From: Callorhinus ursinus
Taxonomy: Eukaryota > Chordata > Mammalia > Carnivora > Otariidae
Assembly (NCBI RefSeq): GCF_003265705.1
Contig: NW_020312775.1
Coordinates: forward strand, 331,074 to 395,073
Direction of reading: 5' to 3'
DNA: 64,000 nucleotides
Shown: piece by piece, positions 22,640 to 34,324 of the stretch
Numbering within the stretch: the first letter of the stretch is position 1
Layout of the letters: every line of letters starts with the position of its first letter
The notes under the pieces: generated by a model
What the model was told of the DNA's origin: nothing
The model's database searches: none
Seen by the model: only the letters and a program-made list of their open reading frames with translations
Position numbers and translations under genes: made by a program

Positions 22640-23240
22640 TGGGCAAATGAAAATGACAGGTACTACTGGTGAGTGTACAGCCACTCTGAAGAGCAATATG
22701 GTAACTTTTAGTAAGTACGTAGTAAAGCTGAGTGTGATCCTACATAATGATCCAGCAATTACACAACCTTGGTACACAATGTGAAAAAATAATTGACAGG
22801 TGAGCACAAGAAAACAAATAACAAGAATATTCTTTGATACATTGTGATAATAAATCTTTAGGGGGAAATGCCCATTAATAGAACACCAAAAAAATACATG
22901 GTGGTATAATCACTGGAATCATGCACAGTGGTGAAGCATCAATGAAATATAACTACAGGAATCTGCACAGAGAGCATCTCAGAAACATAAGGTGGTATAA
23001 CAATAGTAAGGAGCGCAAGGACACCTACATTATGAGATCCATTCTGATTAAAGATGCAGTCATTGGTAATGAAAGTATAAAGAAAACCACGAAAATCAAA
23101 AAAAAAAACAATTTCAATGGAGTGTTTACCTCTAAGGAATGGGAAAGTACAATCAGAGGAGTAGACAGTGGGATTCTAATGTAAGTGGAGTTACAGATTT
23201 CCTTCTTAAAGTATTTTAACTGCATTGCATATGTCCTGGT
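22640..23240 (+). mobile_element. Old L1 3' end
   Basis: Sense words in L1 terminal order: 'tactggtgagtgtacagcc', 'gaagagcaatatggt', 'tgatccagcaattaca', 'cccattaatagaac', 'tacatggtggtataatc', 'gtttacctctaaggaatggg'. Highly diverged. The 87-codon frames at 22921-23184 and on the other strand are chance frames in it. Confidence 0.65.
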
Positions 23241-23264
23241 ATGCTGTGCTTTTATTTTGTCATT

Positions 23265-25610
23265 CATCTCAAAGTGCACATGGAACACTCTCCAGAATAG
23301 ACCTTTATGTCACAGTATGAGCCTCAAAAACTTTTAAAAGATCAAAAACATACAAAGTATCTTTTCTGACCACAACGGCATGACACTAGAAATCAATAAC
23401 ACAGTGAAAACTAGAAAATTCACAAATTGGTGAAAATTAAACAATGCCCTCTTAAACTATCAATGGGTAAAAAATTACAAAATAAATTAGAAAATACTTT
23501 GAAACAAATGAAAATGAAAACACAACATACCACAACACCTTATGGGATGAAGTGAAAACAGTACCCAGAGGGAAATTTATAGCTATAAATGTTTACATTA
23601 AAAACGAAAAAGATTTCAAATCAGTAACATACTTTTACACCTTAAGGAAAGAGGAAAAAAAGAACAAACTAAATCCAAACATAGTAGAGGAAAGAAATAG
23701 TAAATATTAGAACAGAGATAAGTGAATAGAGGATAGAAAAACAATACAATTGACAAAACCAAAAATTGGTTCTTTGAAAAGACCAATAAATTGACAAATC
23801 TTTAGCTAGAATGACAAAAGAGAGAAGCTTTGAACAATTGAAATCAATAATTAAAGTGGAGGCATTACCACTGACCTTCCAGAAATTAAAAAAAAAGTAT
23901 TATAAACGAATACTATGAACAATGATATGCCAACAAGTTATATAACCTAGGTGAAACGGACAAATTCCTAGAAAAACACAAATGACCACAATTGACAAAG
24001 AAAGAAAAGAAAAGAAAATCGCAACAGATCTGTAACAAGTAAATAAATTGAATTGGTAATTAAACACTTCCCAACGAAGAAAAGCCTAAGACCAGATAAC
24101 TTCATTGGTGATTATTACCAAACATTTAAAAAATAATCAATACCAATCTTTCTCAAACTCTTCCCCAAAAAAAGAGGGAAAAGGAATACTTCCTAACTTA
24201 TTCTATAAGGCCAGTATTCCTCTGACACCACAAAAAAATATAGACCAATATCCCTTATTAATAAAGATGCAAAATCCTGAATGAACAGTAGCAAACTAAA
24301 TCCAATGGCATGGTGAAAGGATTATACACCATGACCAAGTGAGATCTATCCCATGAATGAAGGATAGTTCAACATAAGGAAATCAATAAATGTACTATAC
24401 CACATTAATAGAAAAAAGGGGGAAAAAAACACAATCATCTCAATTGAGGCAGAAAAAGCATTTGACAAAATGGAACACCCATTCAAGATAAAAGCACTCA
24501 GAAAACTCGGAATAGAAGGGCACTTCCCCAACATGATAAAGGACATTTATAGAAAACTCAAAGCTAACGTTATACTCAGTGGTGAGCAACTGAAAATTTT
24601 CTGCATAAGATCAATGACATGACAAGGATGTCCACTTTCACCACTGCTATTCAACATAGTACTGAAAGTTCTAGTCAGAGCAGTTAGGCAAATAGAGAAT
24701 TAAAAGACATCTAAATTGGAAAAGAAAACTTAAAACTTTTCTACTAACAGGTGACATGGTCATATATACAGAATCCCTAAGAATCCACAAAAAAAGCTAC
24801 TATAGCTAATAAACTAATTCAACAAAGTTTCAGAGTATAAGATCAACACACAAAAATCAGTTGTATTTCTATACTCGAGCAATAAGCAATTTGAAGAGGA
24901 AATTAAGAAAACAATTTGATTTACAATAGCATTCAAAGAAATAGAGTACCCAGAAATAAACTTAACCAAGGAGGTGAAAGATATGTACAATGAAAACTAC
25001 AAAACATTGCTGAAAAAAATTAAAGAAGACCTAAATAAATGGAAAGACATTCCTTCCTTGTTTATGGTTAGAAAACATAATAGTGTTGAGATAGCAATAT
25101 TACTCAAAGCAGTCTTCAGATTTGACAAAATCCCCAAAGATATAAAAACATCAGTTCACACAAAATCTTGTACACAAATGTTCACTGCAGCATTATTTAT
25201 AATAGAAAAAAGTGGGAAAAAAGCAAATGGATAAACAAAAGGTATTATTTGGCAATTACAAAGTGAAGTACTGTAGTAAGCTACAACATGGGTGAATTTC
25301 AAAATTATGCTTAGTGAAATAAGCCAGACCCCCACCCCAAAAAAGAATATTTACTATATGATCCTTTTCTATGACATTCTGGAAAAGATTAAACTATGGG
25401 GATAAAAGTAAGATCAGAGATTGTCAGAGACAGGTGGAAGGGGAGAGGAGATTGAACTTTACCATATGATAATAAATGTTTATATCTCCACTGTGGTGGA
25501 GGATGCCAACCAATTGTATGCTTTGTCAAACTTACAGAACTGAACACCTAAGAAGAGCCAGAGTGACTATATGTAAAGTATACTTCAATAACTTGAGCTG
25601 AAAAAATAGA
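23265..25610 (+). mobile_element. L1 ORF2 fragment plus 3' UTR, internally deleted
   Basis: Starts inside ORF2 ('cacatggaacactctcca') and carries the reverse-transcriptase region in sense ('caaaaattggttctttgaaa', 'gaggcagaaaaagcatttga', 'caaggatgtccactttcacc', 'gattcaaagaaatagag' type words). At about 25145 it jumps to the 3' part ('aatgttcactgcagcatt'), skipping much of the ORF2 C-terminal region, and ends with 'gtatacttcaataact'. All frames are broken by stops and frameshifts; only an 86-codon piece (24974-25234) stays open. Confidence 0.88.
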
Positions 25611-26802
25611 CCACTTCTAAGACCAGTTCTGAGTTGAAGAAGCTAATAGAACACTTAGAGAAGAATACTTGTCAGAAACCACAGGAAACATTTAAAAACA
25701 ATTAAGACAGCAATTGTTAACATTCAGTTATCTTCCTTCCCCTCTATGCAAACTTTATGATTTTAAAATAAAGTGAGCAAATTATTTTAAAAATATAATG
25801 TTAACGGCAAAAATAATAGTAAGTTAATGTATAATTTCCAAAGGAGTAGAATTAAACCAAGGATTTTAAAGGGCAAAAAGCCTAAAAGAATCCATACGAT
25901 TCCAAGAAACTAGAAAAAAGAGGAGCATAGGAAAAGCAGGAAAATAGAAAGGACAAAATCAAATGGCATAAATAACTCCAAATACATAAGAAATTATACT
26001 AAATATAAAAACACTAACCCAGCCACTTGTTAAAAGACAATATTTGATTGATTTGCAAGAGATGCCTAAAATATAATGGCAGAGAAAGGAAAAAATAATT
26101 CCAGATATATGGAGTTAACAAGATTTACTACTGAAAAATAACAGCATCGAAACGTTAAAAGGACAGAAAAAGATATGTCAGGCAAATACTGAACAAAGAA
26201 ACCTGATGTAGCTATATTATTGCCAGAAAAAAAACAGTCTTTAAGGCAAAAAGCATCATTAAAGATAATGAGGGTCAGTACAGAATGATGAAAGGTATAA
26301 TTCTCCTGGAAGGCATCACAGTTATATGCTTTTATGCTTCCTAATAACACAGCTCCAAAACCTACAAAGCAAAAATCGACAAATTACAAAGAGAAATTGA
26401 CAAATCTACCATTATAGTGAGAGTTCTTAACATTCCTCTCCCAGTAATTGATATATCAAGCAGGTAAAAAATCAGTAAAGATATAGAAGACTTGAAAAAA
26501 TGAAATTAACATCTTGATCTAACGGACCATAGGATTCTACACCAACATTTAGAGAAATCAAATTCTTCTCAAGCATTTTGTAAATGAAACATTTATAAAA
26601 ATTGACATACTAGCCCATAAAATAAATGTCAAAAAATTTACAAGCTGATTCTAAAGTGTATTGGAAAGAGCAAAAGTGCCAGCAATAACCAAGATAATTC
26701 TGAAGCCAGAAACAAGAAGGGAAACATGCCCTACCAGACACCATGACCCACTAGAAATCTATAGTAATTAAGACAGTGCAATATAGGCACAGGGATAAAC
26801 AG

Positions 26803-26893
26803 AAAGGTTTGCCAGATAAAATACAGAAAGTCCAGTTAAATTGGAATTTCAGATAAACGATGGTATGTATTTTGTATGCTAAATCTGGCAACC
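26803..26893. mobile_element. Palindromic DNA-transposon remnant nested in L1
   Basis: Interrupts the L1 between 'gggataaacagaaa' and 'atttaagccactgg'. The ends are inverted: left ggtttgccagataaaatac, right complement gttgccagatttagcatac. Similar short palindromic elements with 'gccagataaaatacag' ends are common in mammals, but I do not recall the family name. Confidence 0.6.
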
Positions 26894-27304
26894 TTATATA
26901 TATTTAAGCCACTGGAACACCAGAGAGAGCTTAGAAGCAGAACCATACACATATGGGAACTTAACCTTTTACGGAGGTAGCAGATCAGGTCAGTGGGAGG
27001 AGATAAGTTATTCAATATGTGGTATTGGGACAATTGTTTATTTATATGTAAAAGAAATACAGTCAAATTGCTTCTGTATCTCACACCCATAAAAATTCTG
27101 TCTCAGATGGATTAAAGACTAAATCTAAAAAAAATCTTGAAACACGTAGAGGTAAATATAGGAATTAATTTTTTGACACTGGGGTAGGAAAACTTTCTAA
27201 AACAAGACACAAATAGTACAAACCATAAAGCAAATGACTGATAATTAAATTACAATGAAATATAAAACTTGTGGATCAAAACCTGCATTTTATTTTTTTC
27301 AAAA

Positions 27305-27324
27305 CATGCATTTTAAAATGCATG
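27305..27324. repeat. Perfect 20-bp palindrome
   Basis: catgcattttaaaatgcatg equals its own reverse complement. It lies in the old L1 sequence. Confidence 0.9.
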
Positions 27325-27479
27325 AAAAGGCAAGCCTCAAAGTAGAAAAATAAATTTGCAACAAATATAATGAACAAAGGATTAGTATCCAGAATTGATG
27401 AAGAATATGTAATCTATTATATAAATCAAGAAAAAAATACCACACAGTCTATGAAAGTTTCTAGAAGATTCAAATATCT

Positions 27480-28410
27480 TGACTGTTTTCAGTTTTGGGT
27501 GGCCTCAGCTCTTCATCCTGAAGGTCTGGTCAGGGATGGACTTCTAGAAGCCCCTTAGACTGAAAAGGGATGGAATGTGAAGTAGTGTGAAGCTTCTTTT
27601 TCTGAATGGGTGCTATAAATGATAGAAATGCCTTCATATGGGTCAGAGGCAACATGATGCCCCACTTTTCTCCTGTAAGCAAGAAATAATTTTTCAGAGT
27701 CCTTGTAAAAACAGAATCAGCCAAATGCTTTGATCTGCAGGTACACAGAAGCAGATACATAGCATTATACAACAAGGTCTTGGTAAGTGATGGATATTTT
27801 CAGATTTTACTTTATATGCTCACTTATTTTTTGAATTGTTAAAGGCACATATGGTGAGCAATATTTTTTTTTACAATGCACACAATATAAACATTAAAAA
27901 TGGCCTTATTTTGTATTTTGAAGCTCTCTCATTTGTCTTTCTCCTGGAATATTCTGCACCCTACTCCTTTCTCAAAGTGCATTTTGTGATGTGTCTCACT
28001 TTAGCATATTTATCCACGTGGGTCCCTACATTTTTAAGAGGAGAAAAACAGTGTTCCAAGTCCATGCACATTGGGAATTTTAAATTTTATTTACAAACAA
28101 ACAATAACAAATAATCTTATACAAGGATCATTTCTGTAGGATAGTACTTAGCAATCCAGAGTGATCAGGAAATACAGAGACAGGGAAACAATAATCTGTA
28201 ATTTTACTTTACACATGTCTGTATTGTTGACATTAAAAGGATAATATTGTTATTATTAAAATAATGGTATTAAAAGAAAATGAATAAAACTTTTGAATGG
28301 CCTTGCTTGCATCCTCCCTCAGCTCTCCTTTTTTTTCAACTAGAATTTTAAAGCACAACCAAAACCACTTATTTTCTACCTTTTAGTAATCTTTCCATGT
28401 ATTTTATAGG
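27480..28410. other. Intergenic, nothing recognised
   Basis: No family recognised. Frames at 27530-27775 (-) and 27836-28114 (+) lack support. Confidence 0.55.
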
Positions 28411-28419
28411 CAAGCCCTT

Positions 28420-28500
28420 ACCAGGTTTTGCTTGACTTACTTCCAACACTCTGGCACTTTCCACTTGTTTCTTAATGTACCGGTTCTGGATTAAGAAAGC
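28420..28500. repeat. Segmental-duplication block J, copy 1
   Basis: 'gcccttaccaggttttgctt', 'gacttacttccaacactctg' parallels 35805-35880 ('cactcaggttttgcttgatt' and 'cttaactttttgtctag'). In both units it is followed 350-550 bp later by an antisense MIR and then a sense MIR. Confidence 0.45.
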
Positions 28501-28784
28501 TCCATATATGGTAATGTGGATTCCATTAAGGGGAAGAAAGAGTAAATCCCATTACTTCGCCATGTGACTGCAGGCATCTTTCAAAGAGAACACCCTCTAC
28601 CCTTCACCATTTCACCCCACCCCAAGCAATCCTGACCCCTAATCAGAAGGTATTAAGTGATTCTTTTTTAAAATTGTTCTGTAACAGATTGGAGGGAGGC
28701 AAAGTAACGTAAGGTTGAATATCAGGAAAGTCAATGTGAATGGGTTAAAGTGATCCTGATGATAGACTCCCTCTTTTTAATACC

Positions 28785-28900
28785 TACAGCTGAGGAAAAT
28801 ATGGCACACAGATAATGCAGTGACTTGCCCAAGGTCATAGAACCACTATGCAGGAGGGACAGGACTAGCACCTAGCTATCAGAAAGGAATACAAATATTT
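28785..28900 (-). repeat. MIR fragment
   Basis: 'cagctgaggaaaatatggca', 'gcagtgacttgcccaaggtc', 'aggagggacaggactagcac'. Confidence 0.75.
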
Positions 28901-29204
28901 CTACTGTACCACACAATAAGGTAATAAGAGGAGAAAACAATACCTGATTTGTCTTATTTGTATTATGTGAAGAACATGAAGTCTGACTGATATCAGAAAA
29001 GGATAGCCTCCAATCACAATTTTTCCACAGAATGGATGAACAACCCTACACGGGCTGTTGCATTTCATCCATTCTAAAATACACATTTGTTTCACTTTTT
29101 AACACTTCAATCACTGGTGTCTTAGCATTACTACAGCAAGCATTTTATCTTTCTTGGTAATATCTAAAATAGCTTGTGTCTTAAAAGTGATAGCATCTTA
29201 TATT

Positions 29205-29357
29205 CAGTGAAATACAGCTCTTCACCTGTTGGAGCTTCAGTTCCCTCATCTAGAATATAGAGCTGAAAAATCAAACTGTCATGAGGATTAAGGGAGGTAA
29301 AACAGTGTACAGCAACAATCCCAGCTCCAGGCACAGAGCAGGTGCCCAGAGTTCCTT
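29205..29357 (+). repeat. MIR fragment
   Basis: 'cttcagttccctcatctaga', 'catgaggattaagggaggta' and 'ccaggcacagagcaggtgcc' are the sense 3' half. It runs straight into the SINE-derived stretch at 29358. Confidence 0.7.
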
Positions 29358-29412
29358 GGGAGTCCCCTCAGGATTCTCTCTCTTCCCTCTCCCTCTGCCC
29401 CTCCCCCCACGT
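29358..29412 (+). repeat. Headless, tailless SINE-body patch
   Basis: Fifty-five bases, starting gggagtcccctcaggattct, are identical to 30350-30404 inside the SINE at 30242-30449. There is no SINE head before it, no A tail after it and no target duplication, so it did not arrive by ordinary retrotransposition. Confidence 0.85.
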
Positions 29413-29522
29413 GCACATTCTCTGGGGAGGTGGTGAATGGGGGCATGGACCATGGAACCCATCATTTGATCCTTCTGCTTTCTCCCAGTGAATCAGCTCC
29501 TTAAATCTGCACTCTCCTTTCT

Positions 29523-29735
29523 TTCTTTTTTCTTTTTTTTTTTAAGATTTTGTTTATTTCTTTGACAGAGAGAGACACAGCGAGAGAGGGAACACAAGCA
29601 GGGGGAGTGGGAGAGGGAGAAGCAGGCCTCCCGCGGAGCGGGGAGCCCGATGCGGGGCTCGCTCGATCCCAGGACCCTAGGATCATGACCTGAGCCGAAG
29701 GCAGACGCTTAACGACTGAGCCACCCAGGCGCCCC
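29523..29735 (-). mobile_element. CAN-SINE
   Basis: Antisense, T/C-rich tail side, 'gagccacccaggcgcccc' head. Target duplication tgcactctcctttct at 29508-29522 and 29736-29750. Confidence 0.95.
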
Positions 29736-29859
29736 TGCACTCTCCTTTCTAATCCAGCTTAAAGCGCATGGCCCATCACTTCAACTGTTTCACTTCAGTG
29801 ATCCTCCACTCTCTTGTCCCTTGGCCCTTCTGCTTCAACCCTGCGGTAAACGCCCTGCA

Positions 29860-30170
29860 ATATATAGCTGTGAAGATTGTCCTGCAGGAAAAAATTCCTG
29901 CAAAAGGAATTGCTGGGTCAACATGCAAAAAAGGTTTACCCTTTTTAACTTACTGGATGACTGTGGGGAAAGAGCTCTCACCCATTGTTGGTGGGAGTGG
30001 AAATCAGTACTGAACATTTTAAATCTGCATTTGACAATGCCATATGCTTTGGTTGAAAATTTTTACTCTCAGGAATTTATCCTATGGAAAATCTTAAATA
30101 AGTTCTAAAAATATATGCACAATCACCATGATTGTACCATTGTTTCAAATAGGAAATTCTTGTAACAAGT
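29860..30170 (+). mobile_element. Ancient L1 3' end
   Basis: 'aaaggaattgctgggtcaac', 'ctcacccattgttggtggga', 'tctgcatttgacaat', 'aggaatttatcctatgg', 'atatgcacaatcaccatg' follow the order of an old L1 end. The overlapping open frames at 29768-30108 read through it. Confidence 0.55.
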
Positions 30171-30241
30171 TTTGCTGTAAGATAAATTCCTCAGGGCAAA
30201 ATGGCTGGATCAAGGCTTCTCAGATATAAAATATTTAATTT

Positions 30242-30449
30242 GGGGCGCCTGGGTGGTTCAGTCAGTTAGGCATAGGACTCTTGATTTCAACTCAGGTCGT
30301 GATCTCAGGGTTGTGAGATTGAGCCCCAAGTAGGGCTCCATGCTCAGCGGGGAGTCCCCTCAGGATTCTCTCTCTTCCCTCTCCCTCTGCCCCTCCCCCC
30401 ACGTACACGCTCTCTCTCATTCTGTCTCTCTCAAATAAATAAATCTTTA
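30242..30449 (+). mobile_element. CAN-SINE, older subfamily
   Basis: Body differs from the other copies: 'ggactcttgatttcaactca', 'gtgatctcagggttgtgaga', 'gagccccaagtagggctcca'. Imperfect duplication aaaatatttaattt (30228-30241) and aaaatatttactta (30450-30463). Confidence 0.92.
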
Positions 30450-30628
30450 AAAATATTTACTTAAAAAGAAGAAAGTAAGAATCACTTGAAAAAAATAACA
30501 ATTACCATTAATTCTTCTGCCACTAGTCAGAAATAACCATCTCTTTATTTTCTATTACTATTATGTATTATATTCACAGAAACAGTTACCGAGGGAGAGT
30601 GCCTACTATGACACTGCTTGACAGCTAA

Positions 30629-30812
30629 GCCTGGGTGGCTCAGTCGGTTAAGCGACTGCCTTCGGCTCAGGTCATGATCCTGGAGTCCCGGGATCGAGTC
30701 CCACATTGGGCTCCCTGCTCAGCAGGGAGTCTGCTTCTCCCTCTGACCCAACCCCCTCTCATGCTTTCTCTCTCTCAAATAAATAAATAAAAACTTAAAT
30801 ATATATATGTAA
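30629..30812 (+). mobile_element. CAN-SINE, head-truncated
   Basis: Starts at gcctgggtggctcagtcgg, missing the first few bases, and runs to an (AAATA)n tail that grades into 'atatatatatg'. No clear target duplication. Confidence 0.9.
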
Positions 30813-30829
30813 TTTTGAAGATCAATATT

Positions 30830-30950
30830 ATCACTACATTTAAAGATATGCAAACTGAGGTTCAGAGGGATGAAGAAACTTGCAGGAGTAAGTAACAGAG
30901 TTGGAATGGGATCCCAGGTATACTTCAGAATAAAACACAGCACGTTAATC
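30830..30950 (-). repeat. MIR fragment
   Basis: 'gcaaactgaggttcagaggg', 'aacttgcaggagtaagtaac', 'agagttggaatgggatccca'. Confidence 0.65.
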
Positions 30951-30969
30951 TATATTTTGATATTCCATC

Positions 30970-31110
30970 AAATTACTTCAATAACCCTGTGAAGAGAGGG
31001 TTACTTTCCTCCTTTTCAGAATGAGGAAACTGAAGCACAGAGGGGTTAAGCATCTTACCTATGGGTCACTCCTTAGTAATGTGCAGAACTCAGATAAGAA
31101 CACAAAGTGC
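30970..31110 (-). repeat. MIR fragment
   Basis: 'aataaccctgtgaagagagg', 'aatgaggaaactgaagcaca', 'gaggggttaagcatcttacc'. A second antisense MIR directly follows the first one. Confidence 0.8.
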
Positions 31111-31459
31111 GTATGACCACAAAGCCTTTGTCTCTTTTCAACTCATCACACTGCCTTGTGTTCTTTAACTATAAAAGCATTCATGAGCTTTGTTTCTGAC
31201 TATGAAAGTAACTCATGTTCATTTAGGATATTATCAAAAGCACAGGCAACTATATAAAAGATACAAATAACCTCCTATCTCACTCTCATTGATAAACAGT
31301 GTTCATGGTTTGCTGCATCCCCTTGCAGTCAGAAACATCCATATATATGCACATACATGTCAGCTACACATACCTTTTATGTGACTAGAGTCACATCGGA
31401 TGGATATATGGTATTGTGTACTAATTTTTTGACCTTCACATTATATCATTTGGCGTGAG

Positions 31460-31710
31460 GATAAGATCTCCATTTCCTTTGTAGAAATTTACCAATGATC
31501 CAGCACCAATTCTTATTGACTATGAATTCTCAAGCAATTTATCAAATATTCAATATTTCCATACACTTGGTTCTACTGATTATTTTTCTATTCTGTCTCA
31601 TTAACGTATATGTCAATTCTTGCACCAGGATTGGACTGTTCTAATACTGCATCTTTGTAGAACCTTGTCATCCAAGGTAATACTCTATATCTCTTCCCAA
31701 GCACAAGCCC
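31460..31710 (-). mobile_element. Old L1 ORF2 fragment
   Basis: Antisense words from the C-terminal half of ORF2: 'ccagcaccaattcttattga', 'cttggttctactgatta', 'tctattctgtctcattaa', 'tactgcatctttgtagaac'. Highly diverged and without a usable frame. Confidence 0.65.
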
Positions 31711-31754
31711 TTTATCTTTCTTCTGATTGGCTTGAGAAAGCTAATAATAAAGGA

Positions 31755-31870
31755 ACATAAAGATAACATTTATTGAGCCCTTTGTGCCAGACATTTCACT
31801 CAATGTTTTACAGGTGTTTTTTTCTTTTAATTTTCATTACAACTCAATTTGTGGGTTATTGCTGTTATTA
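31755..31870 (-). repeat. MIR fragment
   Basis: 'aacatttattgagccctttg', 'tgccagacatttcactcaat'. Paralogue at 47620-47850. Confidence 0.65.
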
Positions 31871-31872
31871 CT

Positions 31873-32880
31873 GTCTCCTCTTTCCAGGGCTCAGGGAACA
31901 CCGTTTCTTTGGATGTTCAAATAGAAAGTGAAGTAACAGGGACAGGAAATCACATGGAATAAAAGGAAATAGGGCAATGGCTGTCTTCCCTTTCCCCAAC
32001 TTCCTCAGATAACTCATTCCACAGCATAGGAATGGCACTCAACTTCATACATTATGTATTTAATCATTTCATTTATTCTTGCTACATTTCCAAATAATCT
32101 GACAGTTCTGCTCTTTGCTTCATGTCAGTCTCTTTTACGGTACAGAAAAGTCAAGGTGGGCAAGACAAACTTCTTTTAAGTTGCATACTATATACCAAAC
32201 ACTTCCTTAAGTTTTCTCATTTTCCTCACACAACTCCGTGGGAAAGGTATCAAATTCTTCCATTTTACAGCAGAAGAATTCAGGTTCACAGAGAGTAAAT
32301 AAATTTTCCAGAGTTATACATAGATCTTGTAAGAGGCAGGAATGGAGGTTCCAACTCTTGCCCTCTCCCCACAATAGATACAGAGCAGCCTCCCTTCTGG
32401 AAGATGGGCTACTAAGGCTGGAGAAATGGTTGGATCACACTCCCCTGCCATTGTGGCCCCTTGAGTACTCACTCAACAACCCCTCTGGGTGATGAAGATG
32501 ACAGAGGAGATGAAATCCCGCCCCTTGTGCCAAGGGACCTGGATATGGGACCAAATCTGTTGGCTGATCCCTGAGGCAGTGAGTGGAGCTTGTACAGAAG
32601 CTCGGGCTTTTAAACAGCTAGGAAGGTGACCTGGGTGATGAAAATAAACATTCATCAAACTCATTCTATATCATAGTAATTTCATATCTCATTTCATTTA
32701 ATCTCAAAAACAAACTTTCAGGATAGAGATTACTATCCTCTTCATAACCTAGAGCTCAAGCCAATAGATTCAGGTTAGTAATATTGTAAATGACAGACCA
32801 GAAACTCTAAACCTGGACTTGTTCTAAAACCTGACCTTTTCTCTCTGCTTCCTGTGGCCTCACGGGCTTTGAATGCTTTC
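31873..32880. repeat. Segmental-duplication block A, copy 2
   Basis: Partner of 95-1075. It begins at 'ctcctctttccagggctcag' and runs through two antisense MIRs to 'cttttctctctgcttcctg'. The similarity continues more weakly across 33000-33880 toward block D, in step with 3200-4370 of the first unit once the SINE at 4024 is removed. Confidence 0.72.
32180..32340 (-). repeat. MIR fragment
   Basis: 'gcatactatataccaaacac', 'ccattttacagcagaaga', 'cacagagagtaaataaattt'. Confidence 0.65.
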
Positions 32881-33880
32881 TCTATCTAACCTCCCAGTAG
32901 ACTGGCAATTACTCCACCCCAGTGTATTCTTCAAACATTTATAATTAACCATATTGTTTTTTAATAATAAAAATCGGTAAGATTTTAAAACACTTGCATT
33001 GCAAGAAAATAAAACAAAATATAAAATGGGAAGGAAAATCATTCACATATACTATAGACATTGAGTTAATATTCATGATAAATGAGAAAGTGACCATATG
33101 GTTTGACATGCTCCCAATTTATGTCTGTTGTTTAACAGTGCAACCTTCACTCTCAAAAGTGCCCAGTTCAAACAATAAATTATATGGTCATCCTCAATAT
33201 AAATAATTCCTTTTGAATCGTAAGAGATGGGTAAGGGGTAACTTGTAATTTTCATAAAAAGCTGTGGAAGTGCCCAACAAATCAATAAAAAGATAACTCA
33301 AACACAATAATGAAAGAAATACAAATAAAAATCCTAAGATTTCATAAGAAAAAAAAGAAAAGATGCAGATTAGCATGTTGTCCTTTTTCTTTTTGCTGAG
33401 TAATAGATATGTATAGCTGTATATTTATATTGCGCCTATATATAGTGCATGTATTTGCACAAAAGTACTTATATATGCTAGTACCATTATATTGGGATAA
33501 AAACACTTGTAGAATATATTAACACTCTATTAAGAACATTTATCTTAGGAGGGCAAACAGCAGTTTCACCTCTATTTATACATTTCTCTATGATTTGATG
33601 TCCTAATGTACATATATATATATCAATTTTATAAATCAGAAAATTGAAAGACAATTTTTAAAGCACAAGAAACATTTTGTTATGGTGTAACTCATACAAA
33701 TAATGTTATAGATCTATTCACTTAGAACAGCATTCACTATTAAGCAATAAAAAGCAGGTTGTACATTATGTACAATATGATCCTATTTCTTGTTGACAAT
33801 ACACTTATGTATATGAGTAAGTACATATCATAAAGCAAATGTGTCTAAAAGATATGACCCAAAATACAAAATATGCACAA
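32880..33880. other. AT-rich spacer inside duplicated unit
   Basis: No gene. Weak colinear similarity with 3370-4370: 'caagaaacattttgttatgg' versus 'aggaaacaacttgttatgat', and 'agtacatatcataaagc...gtgtctaaaagatatg' versus 'gtgtctaaaaggatatgg'. The overlapping frames between 32860 and 33376 are chance. Confidence 0.5.
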
Positions 33881-33907
33881 ACACGCACACACCCACACAC
33901 ACACACA
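33881..33907. repeat. (CA)n microsatellite
   Basis: Interrupted CA run (cgcacacacccacacac then pure CA) at the exact paralogous position of the pure CA tract at 4377-4406. Confidence 0.85.
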
Positions 33908-34195
33908 GATACCCACTCCCTCAGAAACACTCACACTGGCGGCTTTCTCTTCATCTGAGACAGGGGTGGAACTTCCTGTCAAGAGCTCAGAGAATTAAAC
34001 AGTATCTGATTCTGCAGGAAGGCCTGCCTGTGCCATTCAAGCCTCCAGCAAGCCCTGTTTGGTGGGTCAGAACAGAGGCCCCTCCCTCCCCAAATCCTTG
34101 TATAGCCTCCTCCCAGAGATATCGAGGGATGTAGTTCTGACTCTGACCAGCAGATGGCGATTATCTCTATATACAACCTTTGCTGCAATAGAAAA
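33908..34195. repeat. Segmental-duplication block D, copy 2 (well conserved)
   Basis: Partner of 4407-4700; differences are mostly single substitutions and indels of a few bases. The reverse-strand frames 33979-34218 and 34067-34381 and the plus frame 33841-34134 do not correspond to frames in copy 1. Confidence 0.75.
34147..34160 (+). promoter_or_regulatory. CTCF-like core motif, copy 2
   Basis: ccagcagatggcga, 13/14 to the recalled CTCF core. 'gatgtagttctg' stands upstream at the same distance as in copy 1. The only mismatch, the last base, is shared. Confidence 0.5.
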
Positions 34196-34324
34196 GCCTT
34201 GATTTCTATAAGAAACATTAGTAATCGTACTTTTTAATAACAGATTATGAAACAGTAAGTACACTATGATACAAGATATTTGAAAACTTTTGAATGTATA
34301 GGAAAAGAATTGAAATAGTGTATT

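Larger units (their letters stand above)
25990..27480 (+). mobile_element. L1 ORF2 fragments, internally deleted
   Basis: The first part (to about 26640) matches the endonuclease end of ORF2 in sense ('gatgtagctatattattgcc', 'ggcaaaaagcatcatta', 'aattgacaaatctaccatta'). At about 26641 it joins to a region close to the C-terminus ('attaagacagtgcaatatag', 'aaattctgtctcagatggat', 'acaaaggattagtatccag'). It could be the same original insertion as 23265-25610 rearranged, but the order EN-after-3' UTR argues for a separate copy. Confidence 0.8.
31310..31870. repeat. Segmental-duplication block M, copy 1 (old L1 plus MIR)
   Basis: An antisense old L1 fragment (about 31460-31710; 'aatttaccaatgatccagca', 'ctattctgtctcattaa', 'ctgcatctttgtagaac') is followed by an antisense MIR (31755-31870) and then block A copy 2. 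The same three items occur in the same order at 47250-48245. Shared insertions at a shared spacing are strong evidence of duplication. Confidence 0.7.
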
